From Flabesymbios commensalis (Eukaryota > Annelida > Polychaeta > Terebellida > Flabelligeridae): a stretch of DNA of 64,000 bases. Every line of letters begins with the position of its first letter. Position 1 is the first letter of the stretch. Positions 13,401-25,009 of this stretch are shown one piece after another. The stretch is taken from the NCBI GenBank assembly GCA_964017125.1, contig OZ024914.1:31059149-31123148 (forward strand), read 5' to 3'. The notes beneath the pieces are model-generated. The model ran no database searches. It was not told the origin of the DNA and saw only the letters and a program-made list of their open reading frames with translations. Position numbers and translations under genes: made by a program.

Positions 13401-13950
13401 GATATTGTTATGACCAATAACTACGATTTATTATGTCATTTTCTTCGACCATATTGACTAGTTTGTTCTGTTCATTTTGATTATTTTATAATAAAAAAAT
13501 ATCTGTTATATGGTATATCGGGTGTGCTGATTGTTTAGTCAGAAAATCAATGACATATGCTTACGTAACCCTACCCCCCTAATTCTAGACTTGTTTGGGG
13601 TACCCCCATGAAACGGTCAAAATATAAAGTTTGTCCTCATTTTATTAATGGTAACATCTCATGTCATGTCTTGGACATATCAAAGCTTAAACAAAAGTTG
13701 GTTTGGGGTGAGTAGTGTGGGAGGGAGGTGTACGGTGACCAATTCTACATCCCTACATGATTGTATGCTATTTAATATCACCTAGTAGCATGAAGATTAC
13801 TCACAGTAGCCCTGCATACAATAACTATGTCCCCCCCCCTCTGTACACAGAAGGGGAGATATATAGGTTTACTTCTCACCGCTCAACATCAGCCCAGTAT
13901 TGGGTTACAGTGTCGTGCTTGACGCCACGCTGCATGTGGGCGAGCGTCAC
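10430..13950. other. Long non-coding stretch with scattered GGCCGCC motifs
   Basis: No coding exon was recognised. AAAATGG(C/T)CGCC-type motifs occur near 10550, 11353, 11871, 11990, 12826 and 13112. A G-tract of at least 14 lies at 11699-11713. A word resembling the TIR of the element at 19400-20196 (ACGAAACGAAACTG) lies near 11232. From ~13885 to 13953 runs the left part of a palindrome interrupted by the element at 13954. Confidence 0.45.
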
Positions 13951-14229
13951 AGATAGTCAGGGGGCCAGGAGCTGAACCTGGAAAGTGGGTCCAAAGTTTT
14001 TTTCTCGATGTTTTCATGTTATATGGGTATTGTACTCTATGAAACCGCGTGATGGCATTCTCACAGCATTGAGCATTTTGAAATAACGAGTTTTACATTT
14101 TTTCGCCTATCGCGGCACAAAATAGTGGTTTTACGTGATCGGGAAAAACAGGAAATCACTTTATATATTCACACAACTGATAGTTATTAGTTTTATTGTT
14201 TGTATATTAATGTATATTAATAATACATA

Positions 14230-14292
14230 TCATTGGGTCAAAGGTCAAAGCTATAGCTCAAGGTCAAAGGTCACAAAATCAGGTCAAACATG
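14230..14292 (+). promoter_or_regulatory. Cluster of AGGTCA direct repeats (DR1-like)
   Basis: GGGTCAAAGGTCAAAG and AAGGTCAAAGGTCAC are two DR1 arrangements of the AGGTCA half-site 24 bp apart, followed by another AGGTCA at ~14281. RXR/HNF4-type receptors are known to bind DR1. The cluster lies inside a transposon and nothing shows that it is used. Confidence 0.3.
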
Positions 14293-16939
14293 CCTAATTC
14301 AGTATCGTTTGTATATTACATCCTCCACATTTCTACATGTTTCCATAGCTGAACCTGTATTCATTGTCTTATAATTTAGGTTTTTGTTATGAAGTGTCAT
14401 AATCCTAATTAACTAGATAACCTGTCGCTTACATATTCTCGCTCATCTAGGCCACACTCCAAATGTGGCCTACGTGACCGTGCATTTATATATTTGCTGG
14501 AATGAAAGATAAGGGGATTATTATATTGTTTGAATAGTGTAGCAATGTATTACACGCTGGCATTCTATTGTATGGGCCAGTCAACATGATTCACTAACCC
14601 AATGTTGGGCCCTTATCTGTGACGCTGATGGGCTGCATTGACCCAACACTTCCCCAATGTTTAGATGCCCGGCCGCTATTGAGACACACAGAGGAAATTT
14701 GTGGGCCCTAATTGGGTAAAATTAAATCGCAGCCTCTGTGTCAAGGCAAATGATTGTATTGTGCGAAAAAAGTTGGTTCATCAATCAAAATGTGGTCTGA
14801 ATTTAACTGTGACGTAATGTTCCCTTCTTGTGCTATAACAGTTTAACATAATTATGACTAAATAATTCACGATATTTAACCTTTTTGTTTCTTACTTATA
14901 GTTTCAATATCACAGCATATCTATATCTGACTATATAGATACATCAATTATCAATATGTGGTGTAATAATTCAGAGGTTACTGTACCTGCTAAACTACCA
15001 AAATTGTACGTAATAGTTATTGAAAAAAATAGTTCTTTATCTTAAACAAGTTAAATAATCAGCAATGATACCACCACCTTCGCCATAATTTTGTCATTTG
15101 CTATATATTTATATTAAAGCTACTACTACCTTCCTGTTCATTGTTTGTTTCATCATCTGTGTTCATATAGTAGTAGTATGCATCATATTCTTAGACAATG
15201 GCGATGCGTCCTGTATTCCTGCTTTGTTGCTTCCACATCGAACACTATGACATAGTTCTTACTGGAGCAACAATTTGAAGATTTTTTTATGAAATTAGGG
15301 ACCAGTTGAGATGCAATCTGAGATCAGTTGACTTCATTCAGGGACTGTAGTTGAACATAGCATATTCCCGTCTATGCTCCATTCATATGCTAACGGATCT
15401 AACTTCTGTGGCTCAAGCAAAAAGTTCTATTTTCAAATGTTCCCGGAAGGCTTGCCCAGGTGATGGTAATTAACATAATTATCAACAGGTGATGCTCCCC
15501 TCGCCGTGTTACTAGCCACAGAATAAGTTTCTTACTACATCGAGCCAGAAGACATTAATATCTCCGATAATACCAATACCAAAGCATCCAACCATAGTAT
15601 CACATCGTGACAAGGAGGATCCTGGCAGCAGGTTAGGAATGAGGTCAAAATATTCAGCAGTGGTCACTTTAATTTCTATGATACATTATGTATAGGCGAT
15701 TGCATTATAATGGGAATATCAATATTTGTCTCCTAAAGCTGTGTAACTATATGCTGTTGTCAGATCCTTAGTGATTATCGTCTTATTATGCGACTTTCGG
15801 ATTTTTGCTATTTAGATCGGTCCTGGTATTAAGAGTGTGCATGTGCTCTTGTGTATGTTTTGAATAAGACCTTCATCCTGTTATTACTAGCAGCAGTCAC
15901 CAAAGCTGTTGGAACAGGGATATGTTTCAGGTTAGATACCTTACATCTGGCTATTCATGCACAAAATTTAGTGCTGGAATTGTAGTAACGCATATATTAA
16001 AGACTAGATGTAGTAATATTATCTTGGAAAGCAACATGTTGGACAGCAAGCGCAGAGCTCAATTTTAAGTATGTTAACATACTAAGTGAATTTAAATATG
16101 CATAAGAGACATAGGTTTTATAAAATAAATTATCAGATGTACATTTAAATGATCTGCTAAGTAAAATTACAACTGTATCGGCCTATTCTCATTCTGACTT
16201 TGCGAGATAAGACACGAGATACAGGATAGCTACTGGCTGATTCAACACCTCATTTAGACCACCGCGACCCTCTGTCGCCGACGGTGCATCTAAATTAATT
16301 AATTTTTAAAATGCTTCCGTTTCCAGGTTCCTTGCCACCCTTGCCAACCAGACATCTTCAATGAGTATTGTATACTAATGAAGAATTGGAAAGGCTAAAA
16401 GCAGCTTTTAAACAAGTTGCATTGCCTTTATCTCACTCTCACCACCCTCCGGGTGCTAGGGTTCATTTATCATCACATTATCGTGGGTAACATTGGCTTT
16501 ATTTTGTGTTTAAATGCATAAATGTAAGTCTGCACCACGGTACTGATCCTGCATCATAGTTGTACACCGATGACACCCATAAAGAGATGTATACCACCAA
16601 ACCGGGGATACGTCTCTGGCAAACAATTATCTGGATACACCCAAAGGACATCTGTCATCATTTTATGCAGTTGCAGATTTGATTTCATAATTGTAAATAG
16701 GGGCCTGTCGCCAATGACTGGGAATGTGTCATACCTGTTATAGCAGTGTCATGGTGTGCATGTGTCATATAATTATGTGGTAAGCCTATACAATTATGTA
16801 TAATTATGCTACGAGTGTTTTGAGTGTCACACACTGTCTGCTTTTCTACAAATTATTCAGTTTGACAGTTTGATGGTTTGTAGATTTCATGAAAAAATGC
16901 CCATAAAATTGACCCTTCATTGGCCCTTCTCTAACATGT

Positions 16940-17257
16940 GGGCGGGGGCCCTAGGGTAGAGGTTAGCACCGCTGCCTTTCACGCCAGAGTTCGGGGTTCG
17001 GTTCCCGGTCTCGGCGGTTTCAAAGAAACAAAAATGTTTCTTCCCCATCCACGTGTGAAAGTCAGTATTGTGGGGAGCCTCCGTGACCGAGAGGTAGCGT
17101 GCTCGCCCTCAGACCGCCAGGGCTCGAATTTCGAATCCTGTGTCTGGAGGACAGTGTCATCTCATTCATCTCACCATCCTCAGGAGGTTCTCCTGGCCCA
17201 GTTTAGCCTATATGTGCACAAAGGTTGCCTAAAGCCCGATTCATTTCATTTCATTTT
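16940..17257 (+). mobile_element. SINE copy 2, full length with 10-bp target duplication
   Basis: Head 1 carries TAGGGTAGAGGTTAGCACC and a box-B-like GGGGTTCGGTTCCC. A linker with CAAAGAAACAAAAATG follows, then head 2 with TGACCGAGAGGTAGCGTG and GGCTCGAATTTCGAATCC. The tail ends in repeated TTCAT. TCTAACATGT occurs at 16930-16939 and again at 17258-17267, flanking the element exactly, which is strong evidence for retroposition. The open frame across it is not a gene. It sits inside the transposon at 13954-18577. Confidence 0.85.
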
Positions 17258-17734
17258 TCTAACATGTTTACCTCGCTCTCTTGGTTTAGTGGCAACTCTG
17301 GTAGAGCGAAAGACGCAGGCATGTCACAATTTTTTGGATCATAGTATCTGATTAACACTTTATCAAGATCATGATAATCTGCGGTCGTCTTGATGACTCT
17401 TTTGAAAACCTTTTAATTGTTGTTTTATCGCGTTTAAAAGAAAACATAGACTGTGGATGGGTCATGATTTCTTGTCATTCGCTGCTGAGCCCTCTTGGTC
17501 TGAATTATCAATCACGACGAACAGTTCGCACAAGTAATTCCAAATGAATGAAAATAATTTCAAATTCATTTTTATTCACAAAGCATAATGCTTGGATGGG
17601 GGTTACAATACCTGTCATCAATTGAATCTAGCCATGGAGCACCCATACGTTGCCATAAAGGTATAATGTTATAGGTGTTACTTGCAGAAACATAGACATA
17701 TCAAATAGAACTAGACAGTCAGTCAGTTTCGCCG

Positions 17735-17945
17735 CAGTGATTGTGTATTGGATCCGGGTCTTAAACTAAACAGGATCATTTCCAAATTTAATGGATCGTT
17801 CCTTGGCCCGAGACGCACCTCTGATAAAAGTTTCATGCAAATCCATTCATTGCTTTGTAAATAATCCTACTGACGGACAGACAAACCATCGCGACCAAAA
17901 ACATAATCTCCTTTGGCAGAGGCAATACACCACACAATGATTTCT
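17735..17945. repeat. Possible LINE/SINE 3'-end relic
   Basis: A stretch with TTTCATGCAAATCCATTC, ACGGACAGAC and TCTCCTTTGGCAGAGG has a diverged partner at 31500-31590 (TTTCATGTAAATCCGTTC, AACGGACAGACATGACC). Such ends are common 3' tails of RTE-like LINEs and their SINEs in invertebrates. The family assignment is from memory. Confidence 0.4.
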
Positions 17946-18753
17946 TTTAAAAATGTATAAATCTCTGAACAAATGTTTTGGTGTTAAGTGTTAACATCGT
18001 TGGATGACGTAGTATACAAAATTTTAAAACGTATGGCCAAAATTATACATTATATATCTCGTCGATATATTTATAGAATATTAATTATTGCGGTACATAT
18101 GTCTTATAGTTACTCTACGACATCATATTCAGGTTCGTAATGAAATTCATTTCACTTTGATAGGTCACACTCAAACATTATTGTAAAATTTGAGGTTTTT
18201 ACACTGGTAATTATATTTATGAAAGGCCTTGGGTCAAGGGGTTCACATAACTCAAAACTTCTGGTTCAATCAATTTGTACAATTTGGACTTCACTTTTGT
18301 TAACACTGAAGACATACTATTTCCAATGATGGCAAATATAGATTAGTTTGGCGCTTTATATAAATATTTGTATTTCACGAACCGTGTAAAACCATTATTT
18401 TGCGTCCCGATTGACGCAATTTTATAAAACGTGTTATATAAAAATGCTCAATGTTGTAAGATTGCCATCATGCAGTTTCATGGAGTACAATACCTATATA
18501 ACATGAAAACATTGAGAAAAAAACTTTGGACCCACTTTCCAGGTTCGACGAAAAATATGCATTTGACCCCCTGACTAAGATGGCAGGCCAACATTAACTC
18601 AGCTTTTGTTCAAAGCATCATGCGGGTATTACAGTCAGCATGAAGTACTGGCCGACTGACTACGATTGAATGGATACTAGCCAGCACTGGCGATGCTGGC
18701 CTAATATTTACCAGCCATAGGGTCGGTGTCGGCTTGCACTGCCTGACTCGCAG

Positions 18754-18862
18754 CCCAGCAAACACGAGGCGTTGAACCAGTGCTGGTTTTATGCTTGGCC
18801 AGCGTCGCAGAGGGAGGGCCAGAATTGGACCAGCATTGGGTCAACGTCTGGGGTTTGCTGGG
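18754..18862. repeat. CAGCAAACAC palindrome, copy
   Basis: Left arm starts CCCAGCAAACACGAGGCG; right arm ends GGTTTGCTGGG. The centre is near GCGTCGCAG. It belongs to a dispersed family of ~105-bp near-perfect foldbacks (see 24661, 39918, 44284, 47147, 52799, 62033, 62436, 62596). Confidence 0.8.
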
Positions 18863-19399
18863 AGTGTTGACAGGCCACCTTTGTGTTTTGCACATGACCT
18901 GGAGGAGTAGTGAACATTGCAGGAGAAGATACTGTAGATATAAAAAACGGGTTCCACTACAGCAAAATACATAGTCTCCACCTGTCTACTGTCCAGAGGA
19001 GCTATTTAGTAACATTAATTACAAAAGCCCTTGACACAACATCTTAAAGCTATCAAACTATATGGTTACGCTGCTGGAGGGGAGACATATCCAGTTTTTT
19101 TTACAAAAACTCTTCTAGTTGCATCATGTACATCTAGTGTATTGTCTGCCTACTCATGTAGAACATATCTATGAACTGTCTCTAACTTTAAAAAGAACCA
19201 TAGCTTGTGTCTGTGTTTCATTTCTGGCCAAATACATGTCGATTAATGACAATTTTGTCATCGGTGGCAGACATTTTGATTTTTTATATAACCAATGGAG
19301 GACAAAAATGGAAACAGTTTTTTTGTTGATCTATGGGTTGTATATTAGTGAAAAAAACATTAATTAAAAATCAACATTAACATGACATATACTGACATA

Positions 19400-20196
19400 T
19401 ACTATAATCGACGAAACGAAACTGCCGAGACAAAACTGTGTCCTGTGTTTTTTTCAAGTTAGCAATTGAAAACATGTTGGCCCATTATTTAACCATAACA
19501 TTAAACCAATATTGGGTAAAGGTCTGCATAAAGTGTTTAGCAGCGCTCGGCCAGCACCGCATAGGACTATGCACCGTTAACGATGATGGCCTAGATAATA
19601 TGATATCAACATCGTGTCAACCATAGTGGTCGTTTGCACATGGTAAATGCTATTAAATATACAATAATTGTTCTTGGCGGTTCAAGGGCCAACATATTTT
19701 ACATCCTGTCTCGACAGACCAAAAAAGATATACTAGTAGGCGCCTATCACACGCCAACACGAAACGTTACGCTATTAATGTTAATTTATTACTAGACCGG
19801 CGTCGTAGATACATGTAGAGTCAACTATTAAACCAACATTAGAGTAACAGGAGTGTGTATGAGGAAGTTGACAAAAATGAAGGCCTACATCTAGGCTACT
19901 TCTATGGTGGGAAAGTTGCAGGTCCACCATCTACAGCGCTAGCCACAAATCAATATCAACAGTGGGTCAACGTCTCATGTCCTTTGAGTTTAGAAGGCGG
20001 ATAATGTGTTGATTTCACTTTAAAAGTATGTTTCTCCTAAAAAATTTTACATTAAATAATTTACAATTCTTGTCAGTTTAGTTGATTACATGAAACCAGT
20101 TTCGTCACTTTCGTCTCGTCAGTTTCGTTTCGTCGATTACAGGAAATCAGTTGCATCAGTTTCGTCTCGTTTTGTGAGTTTCGTCGATTACAGACA
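19400..20196. mobile_element. Inverted-repeat element with ACGAAACGAAACTG ends
   Basis: AATCGACGAAACGAAACTG at ~19412 is matched in inverted form at ~20120-20145 and again at ~20170-20196. The right end is a tandem duplication of about 52 bp. The interior is non-coding. A lone similar word lies near 11232. The superfamily is unknown. Confidence 0.55.
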
Positions 20197-20399
20197 TGTC
20201 AATTTTGACAAATTAATTTATATGAATATAGCCTATTTATCTTGAATAAAAAAAACAAAAAAATCATTTTTTAATGTACTGAACAAGCTGTAGATTGTCA
20301 TGTAAACACAGCTATCCCATGGACGAGAATTGGTCACCGTGCACCCCCCCCCCCTACCCCCCTCACTACTCTCCAAGAGTGGTACCATTTTGTTCAGGG

Positions 20400-21010
20400 G
20401 ACTTCTAGGAATTATATAAGCGAGGTTACCGAACAAATATGGTTTCGGCCATTTTTCAAAAGGGCGCCATGAAAATCTATTTTGGACAATATCTGCAGTT
20501 CTAATTGACATAGAATAATAATTTTGGTGTCTACATCCAAGTTTTCAGGGTCAAGGATCGAATGAAACCACTTATAATAATATTGGGTTATTCCTATGTG
20601 GCAAATTCGGAAAATCCATGATGGCCGCCAGCAAAAATCATTCTATGACAAAATCACAATATCTATATATTGAAAACCAAATTCAATTTGCTAACGTTAT
20701 ATAAAAGTAAAATATATATAATACTAAGGTTGGGTATGGTTATAAAACATAGCTTCATATCTCTGATCTTGCATATTATGCAGTTATTGTCCTGAAGTAC
20801 GTATTGGTATCCTAAGCTGGAAATTAGCCGGGCCAATGTATCGAGTTTTAGTTGACATAGAATCACAATTCTAGTGTCTACACTTCTGTTTTCTGTGTCA
20901 ACGAATCGGGAGAAATCACTTAAGACATACCTGAGCAAAGCCATAACGCAAATTTGTTTTAGTTTTATTTGAGTATTTCCATATGGCGAAATTCGAAAAA
21001 ATCCCAGATA
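20400..21010. repeat. Diverged tandem repeats with GATGGCCGCC motif
   Basis: Words such as TTGACATAGAATAATAATTT and TTGACATAGAATCACAATTC, each followed by GTGTCTACA and a TTTTC(A/T)G(G/T)GTCAA line, recur about 350 bp apart (near 20502 and 20852). GGCGCCATG, GATGGCCGCC and CCATATGGCG occur between them. Open frames over the region are not recognisable proteins. Confidence 0.5.
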
Positions 21011-21047
21011 GTCGCTGACTATATTTGTTTTGTTTTTGACAAAAACA

Positions 21048-21092
21048 ATTGCTGTCGTTGTTGTTGTTTTTGTTGCTGTTGTTGTTGTTGTA
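21048..21092. repeat. (GTT)n microsatellite
   Basis: Imperfect GTT triplet run, GTTGTTGTTGTTGTTG in its core. Confidence 0.7.
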
Positions 21093-21493
21093 GCTCAATA
21101 TGAAATAAAATAACTCTATGTGCACTGAACATAGGCCTAAGCTAAAGTATTATAGGCCTACTAATAAATATTATAGCTGAAGTATATATGTGCTATGCAT
21201 AATTCAGATCGTATCGCAATTTCTAAGTTCTAAACACCGGTGTCGAATCCCAAGGTGAATGATAATACTAGTAATGTGATTGGCATAGGAGTTTTGGAGT
21301 TTTATCTGTTTATCATGTTTATTGACGATGCCTTATCAAACGTAGCGCACCGTAACCTTATCTGAATAGCTCTTTTGTTTGAATTGCTTATATCAAATTG
21401 GTCTTTCACCTGAGATAAGTTAGACCTATCATACATAAGCCTTCTTCCAATGAACAGCGGAGTAATTAAAACAAGCCATAATACGTTAGGCAT

Positions 21494-22903
21494 ATTCTCA
21501 GAAACTGAACGGCCTTGAAGGCGTGACCTTGGGTGCGAACTAGGTGATAGAAAGGCAGTTTGGTCTTGCTTTTTCACTATGTCAAGTATAAAAAGTAGCG
21601 ACGCTAAAACACATCTCCCGAAGTAACATTATGCTTTATGTCGCTATAAACATGACAGTCTAATAGGAATATTATCTCTGTTCATTCATATTATGTTTTT
21701 TTAACTCCGGAGAGATTGTATGTAGGCTAAAAACGACATTTATTCAACCCGGGAGCACAACTTTTAGAAGTGCTTTTTGTAAGTTGCCATGGTGGCACGT
21801 GTGACCTCGTCTGTTCAAAGCCAATCATGATGCCGTCTTGTTGCGTGTCACACCATGCACTCGGGGTCATGAGGTCAACGCATGATAGGCGCGTGGACAT
21901 GTAATGTTTAGCACATAAAATCTGTCATGTTCTTAAACTTTGTCTGCAATTTGCGTGCATATAATATATTTTTTTATGGTTTTCAGTGTTTCTATTTGCG
22001 GCTAAATATATATTAAAATACACATTGGATTTGAAATGTTATATTATGACGCGATTCTGGCAAAAACGGGAATTTTCAAGGGAATGTCCCAACTTTTTGA
22101 CATTAAATCAGTACATTCTCAGAAACCGTGTGACGTCATCACAGGTCAGCATTTACTGCGGGACAGCTACTAGGTGATAACAACGCCTAGGCTGTCAAAG
22201 GGATTATACTTCAATGTACTGATTTAATGTCAAAAAGTTGGGACATCCCCTTGAAAATCCCCGTTTTTGCCAGAATCGCGTCATAACATAACATTTCAAA
22301 TCCAATGTGTATTTTAATATATATTTAGCCGCAAATAGAAACACTGAAAACCATAAAAGATTATATTATATGCACGCAAATTGCAGACAAAGTTTAAGAA
22401 CATGACAGATTTTATGTGCTAAACAGTACATGTCCACGCGCCTATCATGCGTTGACCTCATGACCCCGAGTGCATGGTGTGACACGCAACAAGACGGCAA
22501 CATGATTGGCCTTGAACAGACGAGGTCACACGTGCCACCATGGCAACACTCCTAAAAGTTGTGCTCCCGTGTTGAATAAATGTCGTTTTTAGCCTACATA
22601 CAATCTCTCCGGAGTGAAAAAAACATAATATGAATGAAAAGAGATAATATTCCTATTAGACTGTCATGTTTATAGCGACATAAAGCATAATGTTACTTCG
22701 GGAGATGTGTTTTAGCGTCGCTACTTTTTATACTTGACATAGTGAAAAATCAGGACCAAACTGCCTTTCTATCACCTAGTTCGCACCCAAGGTCGCGCCT
22801 TCAAGGCCGTTCAGTTTCTGAGAATTGAAGTATAATCCCTTCGACAGCCCAGGCGTTGTTATCACCTAGTAGCTGTCCCGCAGTAAATGCCGTTTCTGAG
22901 AAT
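21494..22903. mobile_element. Long foldback element of form A-S-A'-S'
   Basis: Arm A (21494-22117) is repeated in inverted form as A' (22213-22825), about 620 bp each, with only small differences. The 95-bp spacer S (22118-22212) is itself repeated in inverted form, slightly shortened, as S' (22826-22903). All boundaries carry the word ATTCTCAGAAAC or its complement. There is no coding capacity, and open frames on the arms are mirror images. The form fits a foldback-type DNA transposon or a recent palindromic rearrangement. Confidence 0.85.
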
Positions 22904-22994
22904 AGGTTACATACGTTTCAAAGACCGGCATACACTGGCATTTGCTGACACACGCTAGCAATCGACGACGCCCAAAATTAATAAGCCTGTTCCA

Positions 22995-23660
22995 CGGAAA
23001 TAGAATATTTTTATTTTAGCTCTGGTATATATTTATGAGTGTTTGAATGTGTGATCGGCAACATACTGATGGATTACAACGTTTAGCAAATTCCGTTGTC
23101 AACGTGATTAGGCTTACCATATTACCAGATTATGACACATGCCGGTCATTACTTTTTTGTCATTTAGATCGACCTTATGTCCAATGGACATGTCATATTA
23201 TGACAAGGAAAAAGTAATAAGACACCAGTTTGATCACTTACTAGCCATAATCTTAGCGGGGCATCGTCAACATCAAAAAATGCGTTGGTAATATTTATGG
23301 GATTTTTATGGCTGATGTAGTGAACAAAACAAAGGGATTTTTTCCTTAGTGTTTAAAGTAAAAAAATCAACATCGGACTCTTCATTTAGACTACCCTCAG
23401 CGGGCAGATGAATGGTCTATTCAAATATAATTTTTGTCATGGTTTCTGAAAGTGTAAGAACATTAAAAAATACACAATTATCGGCTACATATCTCTTTCA
23501 AATGGAGGGTGGGGAAAGATAATATATCGATTTACGATGATATCAGCCTAAATAACACAAATGTAAACTTTTTAAGTTTTGGGCATTTGGACAGCGCCTT
23601 TAATTTCAAACATGTTAAATAAAAAAATACGCAGATGCTTAGCACATGAGAAGAATGCTA
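22995..23660. repeat. Dispersed repeat, copy 1 (partner at 37435-38240)
   Basis: It shares many blocks in the same order with 37435-38240: TTATTTTAGCTCTG, GAATGTGTGA, CAATGGACATG-like, GCGGGGCATCG, CTTCATTTAGAC-like, TATCTCTTTCAA, GATTTACGATGATAT and CCTTTAAT. Spacing is similar. No open frame is conserved. Confidence 0.75.
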
Positions 23661-23787
23661 GACGTACATAACTCATAGCTTAACTATGCTGGTCATATCC
23701 CGACATGAAATTGTACCGCAAAACTAGCGTACTCGCAGCGCAATGTGGAAAATCTGCAGCTTACTTCGCAATTATTATTGAACGTCA

Positions 23788-23903
23788 GGGCCCGAATTAT
23801 CGTACAAGTTACGATACATCGTAGGCTTCTGATTGGTCGAGATGGCCATCTCGACCAATCAGAAGCCTACGATATATCGTAACTTGTACGAGAATACGGC
23901 CCC
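23788..23903. mobile_element. 116-bp near-perfect palindrome (zero-loop MITE)
   Basis: GGGCCCGAATTATCGTACAA on the left is mirrored by TTGTACGAGAATACGGCCCC on the right. The symmetry continues to the centre (GATGGCCATC at 23841-23850) with very few mismatches. The ends fit a small inverted-repeat element. Confidence 0.8.
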
Positions 23904-23966
23904 AGGGTGGCCATACCAGGCATTTAGGTCATACGCTGGTCATAGGCTGATTTTTGCAAGATTGGC

Positions 23967-24213
23967 AGGTCAGACGCAATACTACGAAGACTCAGATGGG
24001 ACATAAGAAGAAAAAATAATAATGTGAATATCCCGTACGTACGTAATCATGATCTCGTACGTACGCAATCATGATCCCGTACGTACGCAATCATGATCCA
24101 GTACGTACGCAATATATCCCGTACGTACGCTACGCGATCATGATCTCGTACGTACAGGATATTCACACTATTATTTGTTTTTCCTATATCCCCTCTGGGT
24201 CTTCGTACAATAC
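23967..24213. mobile_element. Foldback with 22-bp tandem repeats in its loop
   Basis: Arms of ~70 bp (23967-24036 and 24148-24213) face each other: CAATACTACGAAG with CTTCGTACAATAC, and AATGTGAATATCC with GGATATTCACACT. Between them lie about five units built from CGTACGTACGCAATCATGAT. Confidence 0.75.
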
Positions 24214-24617
24214 TGTTAAACATATATGGAGCGCCGGAAACCATCCTAGACCATGCGTAATGTCGATAAATGTATTTCTTTGTTTTTCAAGATCATTTGA
24301 CCTACAGTTCAGAAATCTGAGACGGCCGCCGGTTTTATTTTATTTTAAAGAATCTTGGATAAACACCTTGTATTATATGTGTGATTTATCTTTGTCATGT
24401 TATTGTGCGCCGATATTTTTTTACTCTTTTAGACAATTTAACCAATATTTGACACACAAATCTAAGATGGCAGCCGGTTCTTTCATTTTATCAAAGATAA
24501 TTTTGTTAATAAACCAGAACAAAATATAGCCCAGAATATAGCTGGAATAAAACTAAGCCAATAACAGGTGAAATATTAACAGATTAAAGCAAATAATTAC
24601 ACTGACTAGTTGGAAAA

Positions 24618-25009
24618 ATTCATCGTATTTTCAATCAAAATGAGCTGTTCATTACCTTAACCAGCAAACATGCGGCATTGGCCCAATGATGGGATAATGC
24701 TGGCCCGCCGCCTACGACTCCGGCCCAACATAGGCCTATCATCGGGCGAATGCCGCATGTTTGCTGAGAATTACAATTCCCATCTCAAAGTAAATGAAAA
24801 TTAAACTATTTGCTTAAAAAAGTAAGATATATCACATTAAAGCTTCAAACATTTCGATTGCGATGAGTAGCAAAAACTGTTTATCCAGCTAGATTTATTC
24901 AAAATATCTCAGATGACGCGGATAAAAGATTTATAGAAAGCGAGTCAAACAAAATTTTTGTTTCTCCAATTTTTGCAAAGCTAAAAGGCAGTATCTGCTT
25001 ACTTGGTTA
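24618..25009. repeat. Dispersed repeat, copy 1 (partner at 45845-46130), split by a palindrome
   Basis: It shares with 45845-46130, in order: TTTTCAATCAAAATGAGCTG, CACATTAAA, CTCAAACAT-like, AAAGCGAGTCAA, GCAAAG and AAAAGGCAGTAT. The copy here carries an additional CAGCAAACAC palindrome at 24661-24766 that the other lacks. It stops at the left end of the transposon at 25010. Confidence 0.7.
24661..24766. repeat. CAGCAAACAC palindrome with private arm sequence
   Basis: Left arm CCAGCAAACATGCGGCATTG; right arm (reversed) CAGCAAACATGCGGCATTC. The GCGGCATT word is private to this copy yet present in both arms. The empty site at 45870-45890 marks it as an insertion. Confidence 0.85.

Larger units (their letters stand above)
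13954..18577. mobile_element. 4.6-kb non-coding DNA transposon with ~245-bp TIRs and AGA duplication
   Basis: The left end (TAGTCAGGGGGCC..., then GAACCTGGAAAGTGGGTCC, TTTTCATGTTATA and TATTGTACTC) is matched in inverted order at 18330-18577, which ends in CCCCCTGACTA. The match runs inward to roughly 14200 and 18330. AGA stands immediately outside both ends, consistent with a 3-bp target duplication. No coding region was recognised inside. The TAGTCAGG terminus is shared with the XPG-encoding element at 25010-30694, and Academ elements are known for 3-4-bp duplications. I infer a non-autonomous Academ-type element. Confidence 0.7.

Noticed and set aside
16938-17351. 137-residue open frame
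   Set aside because: It lies over a SINE with a perfect target duplication; the frame is an accident of the SINE sequence.
24071-24529. 152-residue open frame
   Set aside because: Its first third lies over the CGTACGTACG tandem repeat and the rest has no recognisable domain.
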